A stretch of 10,958 nucleotides of DNA, from positions 1 to 10,958 of the forward strand of contig JACCQW010000427.1 of assembly GCA_013813955.1 (NCBI GenBank). The letters run 5' to 3'. Below the pieces are notes generated by a model. That model saw only the letters and a program-made list of their open reading frames with translations. It did not search any database and was not told where the DNA came from. This stretch comes from Solirubrobacterales bacterium. Its GTDB lineage: Bacteria > Actinomycetota > Thermoleophilia > Solirubrobacterales > Solirubrobacteraceae. Numbering within the stretch: position 1 is the stretch's first letter; each line of letters starts with the position of its first letter. Positions 1 through 6,387 of this stretch are shown here, one piece after another. Made by a program: the position numbers and the translations under genes.

Positions 1-575
1 GCCGCGCCCTCGCGACGGTCGCGCTGACCAGCGAGGACGAGGCCATCCTCGCGCAGGCCGAGGGGCTCGACGTCGTCGCCGTGCGCCGGCCGGCGGAGCT
101 GGCCGGCGACGAGGCGCGGTCCTTCGACGTCATCCGCCACGCGCTGGCGGAATGTGAGGCCGGGCGCGACCGCCCGTTCGACGCGGTGGCCGTGCTGCAG
201 TGCACTTCGCCCTTCACGGCGCCCGCGGATGTCGCCGCCACCGTCGCGCTGCTCGAGGACCACGCCGACGAAGGCTCCGCGGTCTCGGTCGTGGAGGTCG
301 ACATGGTCCATCACCCCGTCAAGCTCAAGCGGCTGCACGAGGGCCGCCTGGTCCCCTTCCTGCAGCCCGACGGGATGACGCCGTCGCACGATCTGCCGCG
401 GCTGTTCGTGCGCAACGGCTGCGTCTACGTGACGCGGCGCGGCCTCATCGCCGCCGGGACGTTCGTCGCCGAGGAGGCCCTGGCGCACGTGATGCCCGCC
501 GAGCGCTCGGTGGACATCGACACGCCGCTCGATCTCGCCTTCGCGGAGTTCCTCGCCGCCCGCGGGCGCCGCTGA
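1..575 (+). CDS. CMP-nonulosonate (acylneuraminate) cytidylyltransferase, 5' end missing
   Basis: Cytosolic enzyme that activates a sialic-acid-like nine-carbon sugar with CTP to give a CMP-sugar and pyrophosphate. The gene enters from the left edge and is read in the frame starting at base 3, giving 190 visible residues against roughly 225-230 for the family. About 40 N-terminal residues are therefore missing, including the nucleotide-binding region that normally reads like IPARGGSKG. Visible family marks are VALTSEDEAI near the start, RPAELAGD, a QCTSPF block (family usually QPTSPL), VVEVDMVHHPVKLK, RNGCVYVTRRGL and the C-terminal SVDIDTPLDLAFAEF. The GTG at base 81 is internal, because homologous sequence continues upstream of it in the same frame. 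The next gene is a NeuC-type epimerase 44 bp downstream on the same strand, which supports a nonulosonate pathway. The exact sugar (Neu5Ac, legionaminic or pseudaminic acid) cannot be read from this fragment. Confidence 0.88.
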   Translation, partial: RALATVALTSEDEAILAQAEGLDVVAVRRPAELAGDEARSFDVIRHALAECEAGRDRPFDAVAVLQCTSPFTAPADVAATVALLEDHADEGSAVSVVEVDMVHHPVKLKRLHEGRLVPFLQPDGMTPSHDLPRLFVRNGCVYVTRRGLIAAGTFVAEEALAHVMPAERSVDIDTPLDLAFAEFLAARGRR

Positions 576-615
576 GCGCACCGCAACATCCAGGCGTGGG
601 CGTAGTTGACCTGAC

Positions 616-621
616 TAGCAT
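616..621 (+). promoter_or_regulatory. Candidate -10 box (TAGCAT) for the epimerase gene, possibly leaderless
   Basis: TAGCAT fits the actinobacterial TAnnnT -10 pattern and lies in a relatively A/T-rich 44-bp gap. The in-frame ATG at 629 begins 7 nt after its last T, the usual spacing from a -10 box to a transcription start. No Shine-Dalgarno sequence precedes either ATG (620 or 629). A TTGACC at 606-611 is too close to act as the matching -35. This is a sequence-only suggestion. Confidence 0.25.
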
Positions 622-1822
622 GGCCCCGATGCCGTCCAGCTCCAAGCGCAAGGTCTGCGTCGTCGTGGCCAGCCGCGCCAACTACGCCCGGATCAAGTCG
701 GTGCTGCGCGCCGTCCAGGAGCACCCCGGCCTGGAGCTGCAGCTCATCGTCGGCGCGTCCGCGGTGCTCGAGCGCTTCGGCAGCGCCGTAAACGTCATCG
801 AGGCTGACGGGTTCACCCCGGACGCCACCGTGCGCCTGATCATCGAGGGCGAGAACCCGGCCACGATGGCCAAGTCCGCGGGACTCGGGCTGCTCGAGCT
901 GCCCACGGTGTTCGAGATGCTCGAGCCCGACGTCGTCGTCACGGTCGCCGACCGCTTCGAGACGATCTCGACGGCGATCGCCGCCGCGTACATGAACATC
1001 CCGGTCGCCCACACACAGGGCGGCGAGGTGTCCGGCTCGATCGACGAGTCCGTGCGCCACGCGGTGACGAAGCTCGCCCACATGCACTTTCCCTCCACCG
1101 AGCTCAGTGCCCGCCGCGTGCTGGCCATGGGCGAGGACCCGGACTACGTCTTCAACGTCGGCTGCCCCTCGATCGACCTGGTGGCCGAGGCTGACCTGGG
1201 CACGGCGCACCAGGCGCTGGAGATCTTCGGCGGCACCGGCGCCACGCTCGATCCCGACCGGCCGTTCGTCCTGATGATGCAGCACCCGGTTACGACCGAG
1301 TTCGGGCAGGGGCTGGAGCAGATCAACGCGACGCTGCAGGCCGTCGCGGCGCAGGGCCAGCAGGCGCTGGTGTTCTGGCCCAACGTCGACGCCGGCTCCG
1401 AGCAGGTGGCCAAGGGCATCCGTCAGTTCCGCGAGCTGGGCCACGGCCACGGCTTCCACTTCTTCCGCAACCTGCCGCCCCAGCAGTTCATCCGGCTGAT
1501 GGCGCACTGCTCGTGCATGGTGGGCAACTCGTCGGCCGCGCTGCGCGAGGGCGCCTACCTGGGCACGCCGGCGGTGACCATCGGCTCGCGCCAGCGCGAT
1601 CGCGAGACCGGGGCCAACGTGGCGCGGGCGGGCCACGCGGAGGAGCAGATCGCCGATGCCATCCGCGACCAGATCGCGCACGGGCGCTATGAGCCCGACG
1701 AGATGTTCGGCGACGGCACCGCCGGGCGGCAGGTCGCCGAGCTGCTCGCCACCGTCTCGCCGGCGATCCAGAAGCGGCTGAGCTACTCGCCGGCGCAGCT
1801 CGAGCCGCTGCCGGCGTCCTAG
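620..1822 (+). CDS. neuC: UDP-N-acetylglucosamine 2-epimerase (hydrolysing), NeuC/LegG type
   Basis: Cytosolic GT-B-fold enzyme that inverts C2 of a nucleotide-activated HexNAc and releases the nucleotide, giving the free ManNAc-type sugar used for nonulosonic acid synthesis. The 400 residues are close to the family's usual 370-390. Visible marks are the N-terminal VVVASRANYARIK (14-26), the VADRFE block (109-114), HTQGGEVSGS (131-140), SIDESVRHAVTKLAH (140-154), QHP with His222, and the C-terminal nucleotide-binding stretch VGNSSAALREGAYLGTP (301-317) followed by IGSRQRDRETGANV. These include the conserved Asp, the Glu of GGE, the Arg-His pair and the late His typical of hydrolysing 2-epimerases. 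ATG 620 is the longest sensible start; ATG 629 is three codons later and may be the true one if the transcript is leaderless. The cytidylyltransferase just upstream supports a nonulosonate role. UDP versus GDP substrate is not resolved. Confidence 0.92.
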   Translation: MAPMPSSSKRKVCVVVASRANYARIKSVLRAVQEHPGLELQLIVGASAVLERFGSAVNVIEADGFTPDATVRLIIEGENPATMAKSAGLGLLELPTVFEMLEPDVVVTVADRFETISTAIAAAYMNIPVAHTQGGEVSGSIDESVRHAVTKLAHMHFPSTELSARRVLAMGEDPDYVFNVGCPSIDLVAEADLGTAHQALEIFGGTGATLDPDRPFVLMMQHPVTTEFGQGLEQINATLQAVAAQGQQALVFWPNVDAGSEQVAKGIRQFRELGHGHGFHFFRNLPPQQFIRLMAHCSCMVGNSSAALREGAYLGTPAVTIGSRQRDRETGANVARAGHAEEQIADAIRDQIAHGRYEPDEMFGDGTAGRQVAELLATVSPAIQKRLSYSPAQLEPLPAS

Positions 1823-1833
1823 CCGCCCGCGGC

Positions 1834-3252
1834 GTGCGCCCGCTGCCCTGTCCCCGGCCGCTCGCGGCACTGCTCGCCGTGGCCACGGTGCTGGCCCTGG
1901 CCTGGATGCTCGCCCTGCCCGCGCTGCAGGGCCCCGACGAGGGCGGCCACTACTCCTACACCGAGAAGATGGTCGAGCAGGGCACGATCGTGTGGACCGC
2001 CGTGGCCGGCCGGCCGGCCGGTGACCAGGACCGCTCGACGGAGCACACCATCGCTGCGGAGTGGTCGGGCCTGGAGCCGCTGCGGGCGAACCTCGCCGCA
2101 CGCCCCTTCGGGACCGAGCTCGACGAGCGCCTGTGGCAGCGCCGGGAGGCGATGCTCCCCGCAGGGGCGCGGGCCGACGCGGACTTCACCTCCACCTTCC
2201 GCAATCCCCCCCTGTACTACGCCTATCAGGCCGTGCCGTACTCGGTGGGGCTGCTGGGAGGCTTCTTCGACCGCACGTTCCTCATGCGCCTGGCCAACCT
2301 GCCGCTGCTGCTCGGCGCGATCGTGCTCACGTGGCTGCTCGCGGGACGCCTGCTGGGGCCACGCGTGCTGCCGCGAACCGTCGCCACGAGCTTTGTCGCG
2401 CTACAACCCCAGATGCTGCAGCTCACCGCGACGATCAACGCGGACATCATGCTCGTGCTGCTGTCCACCGCCGTGCTGTTGCTGGCCGTCGTCGTCGTGC
2501 AGGACGGGGCGACGAAGGGCCGCGTCCTGGGCCTGACCGCGCTCGTGGCCGCGGCGGCGCTGGCCCAGCCGCGGGGGGTCGCCCTGCTCGTGCCAGTGGT
2601 GATCGCGCTCGCCCTCGTCGTAGTGCGCCGACGGGGCATCGGGCGCGCGACCGTGGCGCTCGGCGCGACCGGCGGCCTCGCCCTGACGCTGGCCGCCGTC
2701 GGGGTCGCTTCTGCCGTCGGCAGGGGCACTCCCAACCAGTTCGTCTCCTACATGTGGCAGTTCTACCTGCCCCGGCTGGACTTCATGACGCCCACGATCG
2801 GCCCGCAGGACTACGGCGTTCGCGAGGTGCTCGTCGAGCGCCTCTGGGGCGCGTTCGCGCAGCTGGAGATCGCGCTGCCGGCGGGGGTCGCCGACGTCGT
2901 GTGGGGGGTGACGCTCGCGTTCACCGCGCTGCTGATCGCGCTGGCGATCGCCCGCCGCGACCGCGTGCGTGCCCGCGGGCCCGAGATCGCCATCGCGCTG
3001 CTCGCGCTGCTAGCGCTGGCCGTGATGCTGCACGTGGTCGCCTACCGGGCGATGCTCGACGATCCCACCGATCCGGTCATCGCCGGCCGCTACATCCTGC
3101 CGCTCGTCGCGCTCGTGGGCGTCGGGGTCGCGCTGCTCGTCGACGCCGTCCCGCGGGCGCTGCGGCCGGCTGCTGCCGGCGGGGCCGTCGCCGCCCTGGT
3201 GGCCGTGCAGTTCACCGGCCTCGGCCTCACCGTGGAGCGGTTCTATGGGTAG
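1834..3252 (+). CDS. DUF2142-type polytopic membrane protein (putative GT-C-like glycan protein)
   Basis: Integral membrane protein of 472 residues. The first membrane segment (about 9-30) is followed by GPDEGGHY (33-40), an extracytoplasmic-type loop containing NPPLYY (124-129), then about eight to ten further hydrophobic segments up to the C-terminus. The PDExxH motif right after the first helix, the NPPLYY motif, TINADIML (200-207) and GRYILP (418-423) are what I associate with DUF2142. Those proteins are common in surface-polysaccharide loci and are suspected, by topology, to be GT-C-like transferases using polyprenyl-phosphate sugars; no activity can be proved from the sequence. The acidic DE after helix 1 matches the usual position of GT-C catalytic acids. 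The GTG start lies 11 bp after the epimerase stop with no clear Shine-Dalgarno, so co-transcription is likely. The next gene starts inside its last codons. Confidence 0.85.
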   Translation: MRPLPCPRPLAALLAVATVLALAWMLALPALQGPDEGGHYSYTEKMVEQGTIVWTAVAGRPAGDQDRSTEHTIAAEWSGLEPLRANLAARPFGTELDERLWQRREAMLPAGARADADFTSTFRNPPLYYAYQAVPYSVGLLGGFFDRTFLMRLANLPLLLGAIVLTWLLAGRLLGPRVLPRTVATSFVALQPQMLQLTATINADIMLVLLSTAVLLLAVVVVQDGATKGRVLGLTALVAAAALAQPRGVALLVPVVIALALVVVRRRGIGRATVALGATGGLALTLAAVGVASAVGRGTPNQFVSYMWQFYLPRLDFMTPTIGPQDYGVREVLVERLWGAFAQLEIALPAGVADVVWGVTLAFTALLIALAIARRDRVRARGPEIAIALLALLALAVMLHVVAYRAMLDDPTDPVIAGRYILPLVALVGVGVALLVDAVPRALRPAAAGGAVAALVAVQFTGLGLTVERFYG

Positions 3253-3946
3253 GCGCGCCGCCCTCGCCATCATGGTCGGGCTGTTGGCCTTTGCCGTGTT
3301 CGCGGTCGTGCCGTGGGCCACCGAGGAGGTCGTGCGCCCGGCCTCGATCCCGTCCCCGACGGCGCTGCTGGAGGTGGGCGTCATCGCCGTTGCGCCCGGC
3401 GACCAGGCCTGCACCGCGCCGTTCGTGCTCACCGAGCGCAGCGCCCGCGCGGCGTTCCGCATGACCACCTTCGCGCGGCGCGGCTCGGCGGTGGCCGTGC
3501 GCATCCGCGGGCCGGGCTATCGCGCGGGAGGGCGGATCGCCGCCGGCTACGCGGACAACGCGCCGCAGTTGCTGCCCATCCGCCCGCCGGAGCGCCCGAC
3601 CGTCGCCGAGGCGTGCTTTGCCAACCTCGGACCCCGGCCGATCGGGCTCTTCGCGGCCGCCGACGGGCGCTCGAACTCGCGGTCGGTCAGTCGCGTGGAG
3701 GGCGAGGCGGTGGACGGGGACATCGCGCTGGCCTTCTACGAGGACAAGCCGGTCAGCCTCGTCGAGCGCACGCCGGAGATCGTCGAGCGCATGACGGCGT
3801 TCCGGCCCGACCCGGTCGGGACCTGGCTGCTCTGGCCGCTGCTGGTGCTCGTCGTGCTGGGGGTCCCGCTCGCGATGACGTGGGCGATCGGCGCCGCCGC
3901 GCGCGCCGACGGGGACGAACCCTCTCGTCGCGGCGCACAGCCCTAG
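3245..3946 (+). CDS. Two-pass membrane protein with an extracytoplasmic domain, unknown function
   Basis: I do not recognise a named family. The 233-residue product has an N-terminal hydrophobic helix (about 8-24), a hydrophilic region of roughly 165 residues and a second helix (about 193-215), then a short charged tail. By the positive-inside rule (RR at 3-4 and R/R after helix 2) both ends are probably cytoplasmic and the middle domain faces outward. That domain has two cysteines (56 and 124) that could form a disulfide, and alternating short hydrophobic stretches suggesting a beta-rich fold. ATG 3245 sits inside the end of the DUF2142 gene (8-bp overlap), so translation is probably coupled and the products may act together. 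Its TAG stop shares the CTAG at 3943-3946 with the convergent methyltransferase gene. It could be an accessory subunit of the DUF2142 protein, which is inference from context. Confidence 0.8.
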   Translation: MGRRAALAIMVGLLAFAVFAVVPWATEEVVRPASIPSPTALLEVGVIAVAPGDQACTAPFVLTERSARAAFRMTTFARRGSAVAVRIRGPGYRAGGRIAAGYADNAPQLLPIRPPERPTVAEACFANLGPRPIGLFAAADGRSNSRSVSRVEGEAVDGDIALAFYEDKPVSLVERTPEIVERMTAFRPDPVGTWLLWPLLVLVVLGVPLAMTWAIGAAARADGDEPSRRGAQP

Positions 3947-5145
3947 CCGCGGCCGGCCAGACGCCCCAGGGTGATCCGCGCGCGTCGGATCAGGCGGAGG
4001 AGGCTGCGCCGGGCGCGTTTCATGCGACGTGAGATACCGCGGGCCAGCCCCCCGGGCATCCGCCGGGCCCCGCGCCCGAGGATCTTCCGGGCTCGTCGGG
4101 AAACGCGTGTGATTGCGCGATGCGTGCGCCGCCCGACCCTTCGCCGCAGCATCTTGCGCCGTTTACGCATGCGCCGCCGCCAGAGCCGGATCTCGCGCTG
4201 GCGGGCGGTCTCGATGCTCCCGCCTCCCTTCGCCCAGGCGCTCAGGCTGTTCTGTGCCTCGCGCAGCGGCTCACCACTCGGAGCCCGGATCTGACCGGTC
4301 TTGCGCGCCAGGCGGCGAAGCCGCCGGACGTGCGGGTCGTCCGCGGTTCCGGGTTTCTCCTCCGGGACCTCGAGAATCTCGAGCCCGGCCATGGCGAGGA
4401 GCGACGCCAGGCCCGACGGAGTCCATGAGAAGATGTGCACGCCGCTCGCGACATAGCTGAATCGTCCGTGCTCAGGCAGCCGGGCGAGGTGGGGGCTGCC
4501 GATCAGCATGAGCCCGTCGTCCTTGAGGCAGCGAGCCAGCGACCGTACGACTGCCAGCGGGTCTCGCACGTGCTCGAGGACGTGGTTGACGATGATCAGG
4601 TCGAAGCGCTCATCCGTCGGGATCTCGTCCAGCATCGGGTGGCGGCGGCCCGCGATCTCTCGAGCCGCGGCTCCGGGTTCGAGACCGAAGGTCAGCCAGC
4701 CATCGCCGGCGAGCACGTCGAGCCAGGCACCGATCCCGCAGCCGAAGTCGAAGACAGCCGGCTGTCGGTCGGCTTCCGGCGCGATCAGGTACGGACGCAG
4801 ATCCTCGAGTTCGTGCGCGTAGTACCGCCGCTTGTCCGCGAGCTTGCGCTCGACCGCTTCCCGGGCCTCCGCGTCCACGCGGTCGTCCCAGCCATCCGTG
4901 GCGGTGTAGAAGGCGTCGAGCTCCTCGTCGGTGGGCAGTGGATGCGAGTGGGCCGCCCCGCACGTCGCACACCCGATCAGGTGCAGCGCGGGGGTCTGCG
5001 AGACCCTTCGCCGGCCGTCCCTGCGCGGCGGATTTGCGTAGGGCATCAGGGGCCGCACGGCGCCGGAGTCGCACACCGGGCAGCGCCGCGGTCGGCGGCG
5101 GTTCGCGAAGGGCACGAGCGCGAGGAGCGAGGTCTGCACCGGCAC
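3943..5145 (-). CDS. Class I SAM-dependent methyltransferase with Cys4 motif and Arg-rich C-terminal tail
   Basis: Protein of 400 residues in three parts. Residues 22-62 hold CPVC and CATC pairs, probably a zinc ribbon. Residues about 128-260 are a Methyltransf_23/11-like Rossmann domain with DFGCGIG (133-139) as the SAM glycine loop, E156 at the end of strand 2, NHVLEH (187-192), and LIGSPH (214-219). Residues 316-400 form an extreme basic tail: 33 Arg and 4 Lys in 85 residues against one acidic residue, with spaced Leu/Ile suggesting amphipathic helices. The acceptor is unknown; the locus suggests a sugar O-methyl transfer on a surface glycan or its precursor, perhaps as a chain cap (inference). 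The start is GTG 5145; an in-frame GTG at 5139 lies 6 nt after a TAnnnT box and may be the real start of a leaderless mRNA. The gene is alone on its strand, divergent from a glycosyltransferase gene. Confidence 0.9.
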   Translation of the reverse strand: MPVQTSLLALVPFANRRRPRRCPVCDSGAVRPLMPYANPPRRDGRRRVSQTPALHLIGCATCGAAHSHPLPTDEELDAFYTATDGWDDRVDAEAREAVERKLADKRRYYAHELEDLRPYLIAPEADRQPAVFDFGCGIGAWLDVLAGDGWLTFGLEPGAAAREIAGRRHPMLDEIPTDERFDLIIVNHVLEHVRDPLAVVRSLARCLKDDGLMLIGSPHLARLPEHGRFSYVASGVHIFSWTPSGLASLLAMAGLEILEVPEEKPGTADDPHVRRLRRLARKTGQIRAPSGEPLREAQNSLSAWAKGGGSIETARQREIRLWRRRMRKRRKMLRRRVGRRTHRAITRVSRRARKILGRGARRMPGGLARGISRRMKRARRSLLRLIRRARITLGRLAGRG

Positions 5146-5151
5146 AGGCTA
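5146..5151 (-). promoter_or_regulatory. Candidate -10 box (TAGCCT) for the methyltransferase gene, possibly leaderless
   Basis: On the minus strand TAGCCT abuts the GTG at 5145, and the in-frame GTG at 5139 begins 6 nt after the box. A weak -35-like TTCGCT lies 17 nt upstream. No Shine-Dalgarno is possible for GTG 5139 if transcription starts there, so translation would be leaderless. The arrangement mirrors the epimerase start at 616-629. Confidence 0.25.
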
Positions 5152-5184
5152 GCCCGGCCATGGCGGTAAGCGAACGTGTCCTGG

Positions 5185-5190
5185 GATACT
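5185..5190 (+). promoter_or_regulatory. Candidate extended -10 (TGg-GATACT) for the glycosyltransferase operon
   Basis: GATACT is preceded by TGG, giving an extended -10 pattern in the 111-bp divergent gap. No good -35 hexamer is visible at the expected distance. A start near 5197 would give a leader of about 60 nt ending in a good ribosome binding site. The element lies back to back with the methyltransferase -10, so the two promoters would overlap. Confidence 0.3.
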
Positions 5191-5246
5191 GGCCCCTCCC
5201 AGCGAGGTGCCAGCCTCCACATCGGCCTCGTTCAGCCGCAGAGATC

Positions 5247-5251
5247 GGAGG
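5247..5251 (+). promoter_or_regulatory. Ribosome binding site GGAGG deciding the start at 5257
   Basis: GGAGG with a 5-nt spacer precedes ATG 5257. It is the clearest Shine-Dalgarno in the window and rules against the in-frame GTG at 5176, which has none and would overlap the candidate promoter. Confidence 0.7.
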
Positions 5252-5256
5252 CGAAG

Positions 5257-6387
5257 ATGCGCATCGCCCTGCAGACAACGATGTCCAGCCGCATCCCGGA
5301 CCGCCTCGACCGGGGGACCGAGATGCTGGTGGAGCAGCTCGAGGGGCGCGAGGGTGTCGAGGTCCTCGTGGTGACCTACCGAGGAAAACGGGTCCGGCGC
5401 CGCCACCAGGTCGTGATGCGTGCGTTGGACCAAGAGCTGCGCTGGAGACGTCGTGCGCTTCCGCGGCACCTGCGCCGGTTCGATGCCGAGCTCATCCAGG
5501 CCGGCCGGCCGCTGCCAGGTGGCGATCTCCCGCTCGTGCTGAGCGTGCCCAGCGCTCGTCCCTGGGCGCGAGAAGCGAGCGTGCCGCCGAGCGTGCGGCT
5601 CTACCGCGCGGCGACCACTCGGGCTCTGCCGCAGGCGGCGGCGGTGCTCGTGCCCTCCGCGCACGTCCGCGACGAGCTCCTCGAGCACGTGGCCGGCCTC
5701 GACGCCGATCGTGTCCACGCCGCGACGCCGGCGGTGCCTCCTGAGTTCACCCTCGGCGCGGAGGAACCTGCGCACCTCGCTCGCGCGGGCGTGAGGCGCC
5801 CCTATGCGCTCGCGCTGGTCGACCGTGCCGGCGGATCGGATGCCTACCCTGTGGTCGCTGCGCTGGAACGCATGCTCGAGCGTGACGTCCGGCTCAACCT
5901 CGTCATCGCCGGCGGCAGTGGCTACGGTGACCGTAGGCTGGTCCACCGCGTCGAGGCCTCACCGTGGACCGGTCGCATGATCATCGCCGGGAACCTCGAC
6001 CCGGCGGCGTCCTTGTCCCTGCTCCGGGGAGCCGCGTGCGTGGTGGCCCCGACGGCACGCGCCGACTTTCCGTTGCCCGCGCTGGAGGCGATGGCCTGCG
6101 GCCGGGCCGTCGTGGCTGCTTCCGGGCCGGCGGCCGAGGCGCTCGCCGGAGCTGCGCTCACCGTCGACGTCCGCGACCCGCCCGCGCTGGCCGATGCGAT
6201 CCACACCGCCGTGTTCGACGAGGCGGCCCGCCAGGTGCTGCAGACGGCGGGCCCGCAGGTCGCGGCGCGCTACACCCCGGAGCGCACCGCTGACGAGACA
6301 CTCGACGTCTACCGACGCGTGCTACGGGAAGATGGCGTCGCCTGGCATCCTGGGAGGCGAGTTGGCCGCCACCGCCCACAGTCATGA
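5257..6387 (+). CDS. GT-B glycosyltransferase, GT4-like, with altered E-x7-E motif
   Basis: Cytosolic or membrane-associated sugar transferase of 376 residues, a normal GT4 length. The N-terminal domain begins MRIALQTT and carries the short RG-T-MLVEQL segment (19-28); LVPSAHVRDELLEHV (131-145) is the typical linker region before the C-terminal donor-binding domain. That domain has LVIAGGSGYGD (215-225), IIAGNLDPAASLSLLRGAACVVAPT (242-266) and LPALEAMACGRAVVAASG (273-290). The second Glu of the GT4 E-x7-E motif is present (E277), but the first is Ala (A269, in RADFPLPALE). Donor binding may be changed, or the protein may belong to a divergent branch. A strong GGAGG supports the start at 5257. 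Its last codons overlap the next gene on the same strand, suggesting an operon. Donor and acceptor are not predictable. Confidence 0.87.
   Translation: MRIALQTTMSSRIPDRLDRGTEMLVEQLEGREGVEVLVVTYRGKRVRRRHQVVMRALDQELRWRRRALPRHLRRFDAELIQAGRPLPGGDLPLVLSVPSARPWAREASVPPSVRLYRAATTRALPQAAAVLVPSAHVRDELLEHVAGLDADRVHAATPAVPPEFTLGAEEPAHLARAGVRRPYALALVDRAGGSDAYPVVAALERMLERDVRLNLVIAGGSGYGDRRLVHRVEASPWTGRMIIAGNLDPAASLSLLRGAACVVAPTARADFPLPALEAMACGRAVVAASGPAAEALAGAALTVDVRDPPALADAIHTAVFDEAARQVLQTAGPQVAARYTPERTADETLDVYRRVLREDGVAWHPGRRVGRHRPQS

Noticed and set aside
2004..2021. GGCC tandem/palindromic run inside the DUF2142 gene
   Set aside because: It encodes ordinary Ala-Gly-Arg-Pro codons in a GC-rich gene and has no further copies arranged as a repeat array.
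425..2101. Long minus-strand open frame (558 codons) across the epimerase gene
   Set aside because: Typical of high-GC DNA, where stop codons are rare in shadow frames. The product is low-complexity and rich in Arg, Ala, Gly, Asp and His with no family motif, while the plus strand codes a recognisable epimerase.
3946..3965. GC-rich inverted-repeat-like sequence after the convergent stops as a terminator
   Set aside because: It has no T tract and is made of short CCGCGG and GGCCGGCC palindromes expected by chance at this GC content; it also lies within the methyltransferase coding tail.
3971..4294. Plus-strand open frame coding an Arg-rich peptide opposite the methyltransferase tail
   Set aside because: CGN arginine codons on one strand create NCG runs on the other, which read as CGN again in a shifted frame. 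It is an antisense mirror of the real tail; the minus-strand frame is continuous with a clear methyltransferase domain.
4435..5169. Plus-strand open frame opposite the methyltransferase
   Set aside because: It is antisense to the zinc-ribbon and SAM-binding domains and shows no family motif; a compositional shadow.
5176..5256. Upstream extension of the glycosyltransferase to GTG 5176
   Set aside because: It has no ribosome binding site, would place coding sequence over the candidate promoter, and adds 27 residues before the natural beta-strand start MRIALQTT.
6384..6387. ATGA overlap suggesting a gene start at 6384
   Set aside because: The frame opened by this ATG hits a stop after 18 codons and is not the frame of the GT-B-like gene.
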